42,943 nt of DNA from Chloroflexota bacterium (GCA_902810755.1 CADDYT010000045.1:1-42943); one strand, 5' to 3'. Shown: positions 14,921 through 23,874, numbered from the stretch's first letter. The notes: a model not told the origin generated them from the letters alone. A program made the numbers and translations.

Positions 14921-17629
14921 ATGTACACACTAGAGGACGACCAGGAAACCTCCTCAACCTTACGCAAGCGCGATTTTATCAAGGCGGCGAAGGGGACGGG
15001 CGCGGGTGAAGAGGCCGGAGCAGGAGCGGCTATGGACGCTGGAACGACGGGCCAGAAGCAGCACAGTTTTCCACTGCCGCTGCCCCCGGCCCAACAGATT
15101 ACCAATCAGTTTAAGAAGATTACGACGCCGGGGAAGGCGAATGCGGGCGGGCGGCACGTGGCGCTGGCCGCGCTGACCGTCGCCTGTATCTGCGTCTTCT
15201 TTACCGCCCTCGACCAGACGGTGGTGGTGACGGCGCTGCCGCAGATTGTCACCGACCTGCAAATCCCGTTCACGCAGCTTGACCATGCTGCCTGGATTGT
15301 CAGCGCCTACCTGCTCGGCTTTATCATCGCCATGCCGTTGATGGGCCGCGTCTCCGATATCTATGGGCGGCGCCGCATCTTTTTGCTCTGCCTGTCGATC
15401 TTCGGCATTGGCTCGCTCTTCTGCGGGCTGGCCCCCCTGCTGGCGCAGGTCTCCGATCTCAGCTTTCTGGGCGCGCTCGGCATCGATACCTCGACGCCGG
15501 GCCTGATGTGGCTGATCGGGGCGCGTTTCTTCCAGGCCATTGGCGGAGGCGCGATTGTGCCGGTAGCGATGGCGGTGGCCGGCGATTTCTATGGCGAAGA
15601 GCGACGCGGGCTGGCGCTGGGCATTATCGGCGCGGTGACAGAGGCGGGCGGCGTGCTTGGCCCGCTCTACGGGGCAGTGGTGGTCGAACATCTGGGCTGG
15701 CAGTATATCTTCTACCTGAATGTTCCCATCGTCGTTGGCCTCTTCGCCGCCGCGTGGTTCCTCATCCCGCGCGGCTCGCGCCTGCGTGAGGGCATCGACT
15801 GGCTCGGCGCTGTGCTGCTCGGTCTCGCTCTGACCTGTCTGAGCCTGGGTCTGGCGCAGCAGGGAACCGATCTCGGCCCTGTCAACGCCAGCAGCGCGCA
15901 ACCGCAAAACAACCCCATCGCGCTGGCGCTGGCCGCCGTCTTCCTGATCGCCTTCATTCTGGTCGAACGCAAAGTGCGCTGGCCGGTGGTTGACCTCTCG
16001 CTCTTCAAGCGGCTGCCCTTCAGCGCCACCTCGCTGGTCAGTCTGTGCGTGGGCGCGGCCCTCATCATCGCCATGGCCGATATTCCCATCTTCGTGGATA
16101 CCGTCCTGCAGCGTTCCGTGATGGACAGCGGCCTGGCGTTGATGCGTATGACGGTGATGATTCCCATCGGCGCGCTGCTGGGCGGCTGGCTCTGCGGGCG
16201 CATCACCTGCCGCTTCACGGCAGTCATTGGCCTGCTTTTCACGGCGGTCGGCTTCTACCTGATGAGTCGCTGGCCCATCGACGTGAACTGGACGCAAATT
16301 ACCATCAGCACGGTCACTGCCGGGATGGGCTTCGGGCTGGTGATCGCCCCCATCGGCACAACGGCCATCAACGCGGTACGTTCGACGCAGGCGGGAACCG
16401 CCTCGGCGGTGGTGACGGCGCTGCGCATGCTGGGTATGACGCTGGGACTGGCCGCGCTGACCTCGTGGGCGCTGGCCTATTTCAAGCAACTGGCGGCGCA
16501 ATATCCCTCGCTGCCCATCTCGGCCACAACAGAGCAGTTCGCGCAGTGGTCAAAGGGCTACGCCGCCCATCTGGTTAGCTCGGCCCACATCGTCTATAGC
16601 GCGGTCTTCTTCACGGCCATGATCCTCTGCCTGCTGGGCATCATCCCCGCCGTCTTCCTCTGGGGCCGCAGACCGGCGGTCGCGGAGCAGGAAGCGCCGG
16701 ACGTCGTTCCCGTTCCCGATACGCCAACCTCGCCCATTCCGGTGATCGCGCCAGAGCCGCAACCGGCGACGCCTGGCACCGGCGCGCTGGCGATGACCAC
16801 CACCATCCCCGCCGACGATGTGCTAGCGGGGCAGCCCCCGCTGCCGCCAGACGCCTTGCCAACACAGCCCGGCCCGCCGCCGGTGCCGCCAACCGGCAAT
16901 GGCGGCAGCGGCAGGGGACGCAATGCAAAAAATCGTCGCCGTCGCCTGGTCGTGCTGATCAGTCTCGCCGCCATCCTGCTGCTGACAGGCGCGGGCGTCT
17001 TCGCGGCCCTTGCCTGGCAGACGCCCACCACAGGTTCCCCAACCTCAAGCTCGGGCGCTCCCAATGCGACAGGCGCGACGGATACGCCTGCTGTGCTTTC
17101 GGGGCCGCGTTACTTCCAGATCGCGCTCGATCAGGGGGCCTTGACCTCCATCTTCGCCTCCGAACTTGGTTCGCAGCAAAGCACCCTGACCGATCTGAAG
17201 GTCGTTCCCCTGCCCCATGACGGCATCGTCCTCAGCCTGAATTTGCATATCGATGCCAGCGGCATTCATCGCGTCATGCCGATTGAGCTGGACGGCACCG
17301 TCGGCGTCGACACGCACCAGAATATTCAGTTGCATATCCTGCATCTGAAACGCGACGGGCGAGACGCGGGGCCAGCGGCGGCGGCGAACATGCAGACTGC
17401 TATCAACCAGTTGCTCGTCAGTTCGTTGATGCCCACCCTGCGCGGCCAGCTCAAAGGCGTGCAGATCATTTCGGCGCACACCAGTACCACGATTGTCTGC
17501 GGGCAAAATACCGAGATGTTCGTACTGCTCATCAAAGCGCCGCCAGTCCAGGGGCTACCCGCGCAGCCCACCCCCGTTTCCTTCTGTTTCAAAGGCACGG
17601 TTGACCCAGGCAAACTGTTCCCGCATTAA
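14921..17629 (+). CDS. DHA2 (EmrB/QacA-type) MFS exporter with fused C-terminal extracytoplasmic domain
   Basis: The 902-residue protein has a polar N-terminal tail of about 75 residues. A DHA2-type MFS core follows to about residue 590: LDQTVVVTALPQIVTDL ends helix 1 and motif A is MGRVSDIYGRRR near residue 140. A Pro-rich linker (about 590-665) leads to a basic run, an extra transmembrane helix (about 674-696) and a 175-residue domain (about 727-902). That last part alternates short helices and strands (for example SLNLHIDASGIHRVMPIEL) and resembles DUF2993/LmeA or TULIP-type lipid-binding domains. DHA2 pumps are normally about 500 residues, so the tail is a genuine extension. It follows an LprG-like lipoprotein gene, which suggests lipid rather than drug export. 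AGGAGA precedes the ATG. Confidence 0.85.
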   Translation: MYTLEDDQETSSTLRKRDFIKAAKGTGAGEEAGAGAAMDAGTTGQKQHSFPLPLPPAQQITNQFKKITTPGKANAGGRHVALAALTVACICVFFTALDQTVVVTALPQIVTDLQIPFTQLDHAAWIVSAYLLGFIIAMPLMGRVSDIYGRRRIFLLCLSIFGIGSLFCGLAPLLAQVSDLSFLGALGIDTSTPGLMWLIGARFFQAIGGGAIVPVAMAVAGDFYGEERRGLALGIIGAVTEAGGVLGPLYGAVVVEHLGWQYIFYLNVPIVVGLFAAAWFLIPRGSRLREGIDWLGAVLLGLALTCLSLGLAQQGTDLGPVNASSAQPQNNPIALALAAVFLIAFILVERKVRWPVVDLSLFKRLPFSATSLVSLCVGAALIIAMADIPIFVDTVLQRSVMDSGLALMRMTVMIPIGALLGGWLCGRITCRFTAVIGLLFTAVGFYLMSRWPIDVNWTQITISTVTAGMGFGLVIAPIGTTAINAVRSTQAGTASAVVTALRMLGMTLGLAALTSWALAYFKQLAAQYPSLPISATTEQFAQWSKGYAAHLVSSAHIVYSAVFFTAMILCLLGIIPAVFLWGRRPAVAEQEAPDVVPVPDTPTSPIPVIAPEPQPATPGTGALAMTTTIPADDVLAGQPPLPPDALPTQPGPPPVPPTGNGGSGRGRNAKNRRRRLVVLISLAAILLLTGAGVFAALAWQTPTTGSPTSSSGAPNATGATDTPAVLSGPRYFQIALDQGALTSIFASELGSQQSTLTDLKVVPLPHDGIVLSLNLHIDASGIHRVMPIELDGTVGVDTHQNIQLHILHLKRDGRDAGPAAAANMQTAINQLLVSSLMPTLRGQLKGVQIISAHTSTTIVCGQNTEMFVLLIKAPPVQGLPAQPTPVSFCFKGTVDPGKLFPH

Positions 17630-17646
17630 AAGCGAATAGAGAGGCA

Positions 17647-18810
17647 ATGATGAGACGAAAACGATATCTACAGATTGGATGGGTCCTGCTGCTGACGGCC
17701 CTGCTGCTGGCGCTGGCCGTCACGCCTGCCAGCGCAAACGGCCAGACGGCACGACAGCAGGCCCTGAACCAGGCGGGCGGCACCTCGATTAACGCGACGA
17801 TCTACGTGACGAAAGATACGCTCGTGCCGATCTTTCAGAGCAATATGGAGGCGCAGGTGCCGTCAGCCTTCAACAGCGCCATCAACAACATGGTGAGCAA
17901 GCTGCCGCCGCAGGATCAGAGCTGGGCGCTGCTGATGGCGAATACGCTGCTCCAGCCCTCGGTCTCGCTGGTCAGCCTCTCGGCGCAGCCGAAAGGGCTG
18001 CTCGCCACCATTCAGTTAAGCCTGTACAACGGCGACCCGCAGCCGACGATGGCCAGCATGCTGATCTCCTTCAGCGTCCTGAACTCGTCCACCGTGCAGG
18101 TAACGGCCACGCCCGTCAACGGCAGCCCTGCGCTGGTGAGCGGCCCTGTGGCGAGCTTCCAGGTTCCCATTGGCCAGTTGAACTCGATTGCCACCACGCC
18201 CACCTGCGGCGCCTCCACGCTGGCCCTGCACCTGCTCTTCCCCGTCTCCCTCGGCTCGACCGGCTCTACAGCGATGCAGGGGCAGGAGCAGAAAAGGGTG
18301 TCTACGCTGGATGACCCCGTGCAGCAGAGTAGTATGGGACAGCGCGAGCAGACAACAAAGGATGCCTCGGCCAGCGCCAACGCTTACGTGGAGATTCCCG
18401 CCTCCTCGCTGGCGCAGATGGGTAACAGCATTGGCCCCATGCCCTTCGGCAACATGACGGCGCAGAACATCCAGATCTCCGTGCAGGGCCAGAACCTCGT
18501 CATCACCTCCGACGTCTATCTGAACAACTCCTCGTTTCAGATCGGCACTGCCGTCACGACGATGACTCCCACCGCCTCCGGCGGCAACCTGGCCGTCCAC
18601 GTGCTGAGTACCACCTTCAACCTCTTCGGCATCTTCAGCATCAACGAGAACAGTTACAATCAGCAGATTGAGCAGACCATCAACTCAAAGCTGAACGGCG
18701 CGCTGGCTGGCAAGTTCAGCGTTACAGCCGCCGACATCGGCCCCACCGGCCAGATTCCCTGCGTCGCCAGCGACAGCCTCTTGCTGACAGGCACGGCCAG
18801 CCTGACGTAA
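17647..18810 (+). CDS. Secreted protein, two lipid-binding-like (DUF2993/TULIP-style) halves
   Basis: The 387-residue product has a strong signal peptide (basic MMRRKRY, hydrophobic core, cleavage near ASA-NG at about residue 31) and no C-terminal anchor. The two halves (about 45-200 and 235-375) each begin with a short strand and helix and then alternate beta strands, similar in style to the C-terminal domain of the upstream MFS protein. The opening phrases YVTKDTLVPIFQSNM here and FQIALDQGALTSIFASEL in the pump read alike. It starts 17 bases after the pump stop with GAGAGG as SD, so it is the third gene of the operon. No family name could be assigned firmly. A carrier role between pump and cell surface is inferred. 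Confidence 0.72.
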   Translation: MMRRKRYLQIGWVLLLTALLLALAVTPASANGQTARQQALNQAGGTSINATIYVTKDTLVPIFQSNMEAQVPSAFNSAINNMVSKLPPQDQSWALLMANTLLQPSVSLVSLSAQPKGLLATIQLSLYNGDPQPTMASMLISFSVLNSSTVQVTATPVNGSPALVSGPVASFQVPIGQLNSIATTPTCGASTLALHLLFPVSLGSTGSTAMQGQEQKRVSTLDDPVQQSSMGQREQTTKDASASANAYVEIPASSLAQMGNSIGPMPFGNMTAQNIQISVQGQNLVITSDVYLNNSSFQIGTAVTTMTPTASGGNLAVHVLSTTFNLFGIFSINENSYNQQIEQTINSKLNGALAGKFSVTAADIGPTGQIPCVASDSLLLTGTASLT

Positions 18811-18813
18811 GGT

Positions 18814-18887
18814 AATTGCAAACGGAGAGCAAGAAAAAGCCCTGCACACCGGTGTGCAGGGCTTTTTCTTGCTCTCCGTTTGCAATT
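18814..18887. terminator. Perfect 74-bp palindromic terminator
   Basis: Two 37-base arms are exact reverse complements and meet at CACC|GGTG with no spacer. The core is GCCCTGCACACC paired with GGTGTGCAGGGC and is followed by TTTTTCTT, the classical intrinsic terminator form. The mirrored A-run makes it work on both strands in principle. It begins 3 bases after the stop of the third operon gene. Confidence 0.88.
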
Positions 18888-19014
18888 TTATAAATAGTGA
18901 AAAATTAATAGCAGTGACCTTTTTCAGCAGTGTTTTTTCTCAATTTAATTATAGCATTTCTGTCAAGAGTTCGACAACGTTCTTTCGGACGGTGTTTTCT
19001 GGCCGCGCCTTCTG

Positions 19015-19020
19015 TATACT
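19015..19020 (+). promoter_or_regulatory. Candidate -10 box (TATACT) for the MFS gene
   Basis: TATACT lies 40 bases before the start of the second MFS gene, after an AT-rich stretch. The region 17-18 bases upstream of it (GGTGTTT) is a poor -35 match, so this is only a candidate. Confidence 0.3.
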
Positions 19021-19059
19021 TGCTTTCTCACTGTAGATAGATGAGAAAGGAGAAAAGGC

Positions 19060-20289
19060 TTGTTGCGGGCATTTACCTCATTACGGCAGCGCAATTTTCG
19101 TCTCTACTGGTCAGGTCAGGTGATCTCGGTGATGGGAACGTGGATGCAAACCATCGGGCAGGCGTGGCTGGTGCTGGAACTGACCCACAGCGCGTGGCAG
19201 CTTGGCCTGGTGGGCGCGCTGCAAGCTTTGCCGGTATTGCTCTTCTCTCTCTTTGGCGGCGTCTTTGCCGACCGCTGGCCCAGACGGCGTGTCTTGCTTG
19301 CCACCCAGACAGCATCCATGCTTCAGGCTTTTGTGATCTGGGTGTTGCTTATTGCCGGCCTGCTCCAACTCTGGCACCTGTATATCCTCGCGCTGCTGCT
19401 GGGCATCACGAACAGTCTGGGAAGGCCGACGAGCCGGGCATTCCTCATCGAGATGGTTGGACGCGATGATCTGCCCAATGCTGTTGCTCTGAATTCCTCT
19501 CTCTCCACTCTGGCAAGTATTGTGGGTCCCGGCCTCGCAGGCATCATCATTGCCGCCAGTGGGGTGACCGTCCTCTTTTTGCTCAACGCGCTCAGCTTTT
19601 TGCCGGTGATTGTATCTCTGGCGCTGATCAGAAGCCACGAATTGCACGCTCAGGTTCTTCGACCGGCAGGTGAAGGCGAGCAGCCGAACATCCGGCAGAG
19701 CCTGCGCGAGGGTCTGAGCTATGTCTGGCACACGCGCGCCGTGTTGCTGGTGATGCTGGTGGTTGGTCTGGTGCTGCTCTTTGGCTCGAACTTCAATGTC
19801 ATCCTGCCCCTTTTCGCCACAGAGGTCTTGCACGTCGGGGCAACCGGCTTTGGCTTTCTCTCCGCCGCGACCGACGTGGGCGCATTGCTTGCGGGGCTGT
19901 GGCTGGCCTGGAGCAACCGACAGTCCACGCTTCCTCATGTGCTGATCGGCATACTGGTCTATGGAGTATTGGAAGCAGCTTTCGCGCTCTCACACCTCTA
20001 TTTCCTCTCAATCGTTCTCATTGCGGGCGTTGGCTTTATGGAGACCACCTTTGCCACCCAGGCTTTGACGATGCTGCAATCAGACGTCCCGGATCACCTG
20101 CGAGGCCGCGTCATGAGCGTGCAGGTGCTGTTCTTCGATGGCAGCCTCCCACTCGGCTATGTGCTGATGGGCTGGCTATCAAGCCTCTACGGGCCTTCAC
20201 CCGCCCTGCTCACCGGCGCCCTGCTCTGCCTGGCCGTCACAGGCTTCGGCTGGCTATGGCGCAAACCGGCGGAGAAGAGAGCAGCATAA
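19060..20289 (+). CDS. MFS exporter, EntS/enterobactin-exporter-like
   Basis: The 409-residue protein is a 12-helix major facilitator. It begins with the LRQRNFRLYWSGQ phrase common in the EntS/MFS_3 group and has motif A-like FADRWPRRRVL near residue 70. The central loop (about 190-215) and the usual second half follow. Members export siderophores, drugs or metabolites, so the substrate is open. The start is TTG at 19060 (a second TTG follows), chosen for GAAAGGAG about 8 bases upstream. It follows the 74-bp terminator and is therefore a separate transcription unit. It converges on the acyltransferase gene. Confidence 0.87.
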   Translation: MLRAFTSLRQRNFRLYWSGQVISVMGTWMQTIGQAWLVLELTHSAWQLGLVGALQALPVLLFSLFGGVFADRWPRRRVLLATQTASMLQAFVIWVLLIAGLLQLWHLYILALLLGITNSLGRPTSRAFLIEMVGRDDLPNAVALNSSLSTLASIVGPGLAGIIIAASGVTVLFLLNALSFLPVIVSLALIRSHELHAQVLRPAGEGEQPNIRQSLREGLSYVWHTRAVLLVMLVVGLVLLFGSNFNVILPLFATEVLHVGATGFGFLSAATDVGALLAGLWLAWSNRQSTLPHVLIGILVYGVLEAAFALSHLYFLSIVLIAGVGFMETTFATQALTMLQSDVPDHLRGRVMSVQVLFFDGSLPLGYVLMGWLSSLYGPSPALLTGALLCLAVTGFGWLWRKPAEKRAA

Positions 20290-20336
20290 GAGCAAATATC
20301 CAGTCGACAGGCCACGCGCAAAACGCCATTTCCTGG

Positions 20337-21740
20337 CTACGGCACCGCATGGACGCTTGCGCGTTCCGCCATCTCGCTCGTTTGTGCAGCAGGTATTGAC
20401 TGCTGGTCCCTGCCCTGTGGCGGGGGCATCTTTTTCTTGCGCAGGCGGTCGCTGAGCTTCATGAAGGGCTTTTCGATACAGATGTAGAGCAGGAAGGAGA
20501 AAGGCACGACGATGAGCAGCGCCCACAGCAGATAGAGGCCGTAGGCGGGCAGGCCCCAGCCTTCGATGTGGTAGCCAACATTGGTCATGAAGAACCTGAG
20601 GATGGGCAGGTGCCACATGTAGAGGCTGTAGGAGATCAGACCAAGCCAGCGCAGGGGAGCGAGGCCAAAGAACCAGCGCAGGCCTGCGTTGTCGAACAGG
20701 ATAGCCGAGACGCAGAGACCGAAGCCAGCAGCGATACAACCCTCGCTGAGCCAGCCGAAAGAGGGGGTGAGGCCATCCAGCCAGGGGATGCTGTGCGCGT
20801 ACCACAGGTCTAAGTGCCAGATGGCGGTAAAGAGCAGAATCAGGATGCCAGCGCCCCAGAACCAGGGGCTGAGCCGCCGCAGGAATTGATTGAGACGCAC
20901 GCCATAGAGCCGGTGTTGTGCATAGACATAGCAGAGGCTGACCAGCATACCGATGGCGAAATCTTCCAGATATTTCCCGCTCGCCCCGTACAGGAAGAAG
21001 ATGACCACATTCAGCACGGGACGCGGCACCAGAAAGGTCGCCGTCTGGTGGCTGGTGAAGTAGACGCCCCAGTAGCGACTGAACAGACCCCAGCCAATGA
21101 CGCCGAGCAGGCACAGCGCCACCGTCCGCGAACGCTTCCAGGGAGAGCCACCGCTTCGGTGAACACGCTGCACGATGAAGCCGAAGAGGAGCGCCAGTAG
21201 CGGCAGCAGCATATAGAATTGCCACTCGATAGCCAGCGTCCAGAAGGGGCCATTGAGCTTCTGGAAGGTCTGCGGCGTCGAATCCATGAAGAAGGTGAGA
21301 AAGAGTCCTAGCTGCCGCCAGTGATCCGGGTTCAGGTATTCGGGGTGGATGATAAAAATCATGGCGAAGAGGGCGAAATAGTAGCCGGGCATGATGCGCA
21401 GCACGCGGCGCAGGTAGAACTCGCGCGCTGAAGGCCAGCCGCTCTCGAACAGCAGGGCTTTCGCATAGGGCATGAAGAGCAGAAAGCCCGAAAGCACGAA
21501 GAAAAGCGTCACGCCCGATGCTCCCGCCAGCGCGATGGCGCTAATGAGCGTATGCGAGAAATTAGTCGGATTCCAGATGTGCGTGTCACGCGTCATCAGA
21601 TTAACGTGGAAATCCAGCACGGTCAGCGCGGCGATAGCGCGCACACCGTCCAGCACCGCGATATTGTTTTTCTGCTGCCTGTCTTTCTCCCCTAACTGTT
21701 TCCTGATCCATGTTCCTGTTTGATGTATTCCTGTCAACAT
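20337..21740 (-). CDS. Acyltransferase-3 family membrane protein (OafA/YrhL type)
   Basis: The 467-residue integral membrane protein has about ten hydrophobic segments and the family features: LDGVRAIAALTVLDFH near residue 30, with the conserved His, then FFVLSGFLLF near 80 and REFYLRRVLRIMPGYY near 107. These enzymes move acyl groups onto surface sugars, peptidoglycan or antibiotics at the membrane. No glycan biosynthesis genes flank it, so its acceptor is unknown. The ATG at 21740 is preceded by GGAAAAGAG. It is divergent from radC and converges with the MFS gene over a 47-base gap. Confidence 0.9.
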   Translation of the reverse strand: MLTGIHQTGTWIRKQLGEKDRQQKNNIAVLDGVRAIAALTVLDFHVNLMTRDTHIWNPTNFSHTLISAIALAGASGVTLFFVLSGFLLFMPYAKALLFESGWPSAREFYLRRVLRIMPGYYFALFAMIFIIHPEYLNPDHWRQLGLFLTFFMDSTPQTFQKLNGPFWTLAIEWQFYMLLPLLALLFGFIVQRVHRSGGSPWKRSRTVALCLLGVIGWGLFSRYWGVYFTSHQTATFLVPRPVLNVVIFFLYGASGKYLEDFAIGMLVSLCYVYAQHRLYGVRLNQFLRRLSPWFWGAGILILLFTAIWHLDLWYAHSIPWLDGLTPSFGWLSEGCIAAGFGLCVSAILFDNAGLRWFFGLAPLRWLGLISYSLYMWHLPILRFFMTNVGYHIEGWGLPAYGLYLLWALLIVVPFSFLLYICIEKPFMKLSDRLRKKKMPPPQGRDQQSIPAAQTSEMAERASVHAVP

Positions 21741-21904
21741 AGCTCTTTTCCAGAATATTTTCCAGTTCGCCCATACAGTAAAGCACTATGTTTTTCACGA
21801 GCAACCACCGGAAAGCGTGTCGAAAATAGACAGTGCATTTCCAATTCTGTCTATCGTTCGTTATGAATAGTAGGGGTAATCGAGCGAAATCAACGCTCGC
21901 TGCA

Positions 21905-21922
21905 CAGGCATGACAATGCCTG
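21905..21922. promoter_or_regulatory. Stem-loop upstream of radC
   Basis: Perfect 7-bp arms CAGGCAT and ATGCCTG flank a GACA loop, about 64 bases before the radC start. It lies between divergent genes, so it is not a terminator. It may be an operator or leader hairpin. Confidence 0.35.
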
Positions 21923-21985
21923 CGTGTAATTCATCATTGCAAGTATTTCCAGAAACAACCTTATTTGAAGGAGAACAGGTATTAT

Positions 21986-22768
21986 ATGTCTGTCATTGGA
22001 AAGAAGGCGAAAGAGGTAGTGGTGGCAACGCTTCCCATTGAAAGCGACAACGTTATCAGTACGCGGCCCGCAGGGGGGAGACTGGAATATCATACGACAG
22101 TGCGTGACATGCCGACGGACCAGCGACCGCGCGAACGTCTGCGTGATTATGGGCCGCAGGCGCTGGCGAACGCGGAACTGCTTGCCATCATCCTGCGCAC
22201 GGGGACGACGCAGGATAACGTGCTGGAACTGGCGGGCAAGCTGCTGGCAAAATATGGCGGTCTGACCGGCCTGCTCCGCGCCGAATTTGGCGAGTTATGC
22301 CTGGAACACGGCCTGGGAGAGGCGAAAACGGCCCAGCTTAAGGCAGCACTGGAGATCGGGCGGCGGCTGGGTATGCTGCAACCGGACGATAAGTACCAGA
22401 TCAAATCGCCCGCCGACGCGGCCAATCTGGTAATGATGGACATGGCTCACCTCGATCACGAGCAGATGCGTATTCTGGTTCTCGACAGCAAAAATCAGGT
22501 GGTGGAGAACATCAATCGCTACCGGGGAACGGTCAATAGCTCCGTGCTGCGGGCGGCGGAAGTGTTTCGCTCAGCCGTCATTCGCAACTGTCCGGGGGTC
22601 ATTGTCTGCCACAACCATCCCAGCGGCGATCCCACGCCCTCGCCGGAAGACCTCGCCGTCACGGAGCAACTGGTCGCCGCCGGGCGCGTCCTCGATATCG
22701 AACTGGTCGACCATCTCATCATCGGCCAGCAACGCTTCGTCAGCCTGAAAGAGCGGCTGCGCTGGTGA
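21986..22768 (+). CDS. radC: RadC family JAMM-domain protein
   Basis: The 260-residue protein belongs to the RadC/UPF0758 family. An N-terminal helix-hairpin-helix-like region carries the family phrases RPRERLRDYGPQALANAELL and IILRTGTTQDNVLELA, and a JAB/MPN domain follows. The JAMM metal motif is complete: His209, His211 and Asp222 in HNHPSGDPTPSPED. The role of RadC is still debated; it is often found near mobile or defence genes. TTG at 21965 would also open the frame, but GGAG and AGG lie between it and ATG 21986, so the ATG is preferred. A palindromic repeat lies just after its stop. Confidence 0.93.
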   Translation: MSVIGKKAKEVVVATLPIESDNVISTRPAGGRLEYHTTVRDMPTDQRPRERLRDYGPQALANAELLAIILRTGTTQDNVLELAGKLLAKYGGLTGLLRAEFGELCLEHGLGEAKTAQLKAALEIGRRLGMLQPDDKYQIKSPADAANLVMMDMAHLDHEQMRILVLDSKNQVVENINRYRGTVNSSVLRAAEVFRSAVIRNCPGVIVCHNHPSGDPTPSPEDLAVTEQLVAAGRVLDIELVDHLIIGQQRFVSLKERLRW

Positions 22769-22792
22769 TATGGTATGCCGTAAAAACGGCCG

Positions 22793-22878
22793 TGTCATGC
22801 TGAGCGGCAGCGAAGCATCTGCGTAGGCCAGACTGACTGGCCAGTCGCGCGGATGCGTCGCTGCCGCTCAGCATGACA
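22793..22878. repeat. Full-length palindromic repeat (TGTCATGCTGAG family)
   Basis: Arms of 27 bases (22793-22819 and 22852-22878) are reverse complements except for one base, separated by a 32-base loop. The same arm sequence occurs at 13628 and, in altered form, at 32787-32872, each time directly after a stop codon. Here it follows radC and could act as its terminator. The next 140 bases (22879-23018) hold nothing recognisable. Confidence 0.85.
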
Positions 22879-23018
22879 TGTTCGGGCTAATTTTCAATGA
22901 CCTGTTAGCAGGACGGGGAGTAGGTGGTGAATGTACCCAGGTAGTCGTACTTCCCGCTAATGCCGATAGAGGGCGACTGGCGCGCAAACGATGAAGCAGG
23001 TTAAATTGTGAGTGCTGC

Positions 23019-23867
23019 TCAAGAGGCTTTTTTGTGGTGAGTTTTGAGGTGTATCTTTTGTGTGGGAAGGGCTGGCTCAAAGCCTTCGAATGATAGCTGA
23101 TGCGGGATGTCCTCTGCTGGCGGCTGAGCCTGGGGCAACAAAGCTGCTGGCTCCGCTGATTCTTGCATGGTTGCTTTCCCATCTTCATATCTAGCAATGC
23201 TAGATATCTGATTATCAAGGGCAAGTTGCTCATAAAGAGGCTGTTCTGACAACACAGGCACGAGCGCAGAACTTTTCCTGGGGGCCAGACACCTGATTAT
23301 ACCTATGGGCTTACCAACGAGAAGGAATTGTGGGAGATCAGGTGGCTCTACTACTCGTAAGCCATCAGCCTCCGGTCCTTTCAGTTGTTCTCGTAGTTCC
23401 GTAAGCAGTTGCCCAAGAACATTCATACCTGCAAGCGTTTCAGCGTCTATGGGTTTCGCTCCCCAGAATGGATCACGGTAAGACTCCTCAACAATTGGCT
23501 GGTTTCCGGTGGATAGAAGCAGTTCACCGAACTTCTCCCAATTCTGAGCTAATTTTACGCGCAAACACCAGCGCATGATAACGACCCGAACATCATCCCA
23601 ATCTGGCCGCGAATCTTTTCTATACGGCTTGCTTTTCATTTTTGCTGTCATGGGGCTTTTCTGCCCGATAATTATTTTCTGGATATCAGGCTTATGAGGG
23701 AAGCGACACGCCTGATAGAGAGCCTCTGAGGTGAGAATACGAATGCCATTAACAGAGAGGGGATAGCTAGCTGCCATGTTTGACAGGCCACCGAAGCCCT
23801 CATTCGTTTTCAGGAAAATAGCACAGTCCTGTCTTCGGTAGATTGTGTTCTTTTGTAGTTCCATCAT
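23019..23867 (-). CDS. NADAR domain protein (YbiA-like)
   Basis: The 282-residue product has an N-terminal NADAR domain (about residues 14-160). Recognisable parts are GFGGLSNMAASYPL, the SEALYQACRF segment with Glu48, and DPFWGAKP. NADAR enzymes remove ADP-ribose from modified guanine or act on riboflavin intermediates, often as antitoxin-like partners in conflict systems. The C-terminal 110 residues look disordered. It lies 7 bases after the PRTase-like gene on the same strand, with GAGAGGTGA before its ATG, so the two form an operon. The base composition is clearly more AT-rich than the surroundings, which suggests transfer. Confidence 0.82.
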   Translation of the reverse strand: MMELQKNTIYRRQDCAIFLKTNEGFGGLSNMAASYPLSVNGIRILTSEALYQACRFPHKPDIQKIIIGQKSPMTAKMKSKPYRKDSRPDWDDVRVVIMRWCLRVKLAQNWEKFGELLLSTGNQPIVEESYRDPFWGAKPIDAETLAGMNVLGQLLTELREQLKGPEADGLRVVEPPDLPQFLLVGKPIGIIRCLAPRKSSALVPVLSEQPLYEQLALDNQISSIARYEDGKATMQESAEPAALLPQAQPPAEDIPHQLSFEGFEPALPTQKIHLKTHHKKAS

Positions 23868-23874
23868 TCACCTC

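Noticed and set aside
14960..16501. 513-codon open frame opposite the MFS pump
   Set aside because: The product is a polar Arg/Gln/His-rich chain, as expected from complementing membrane-protein codons.
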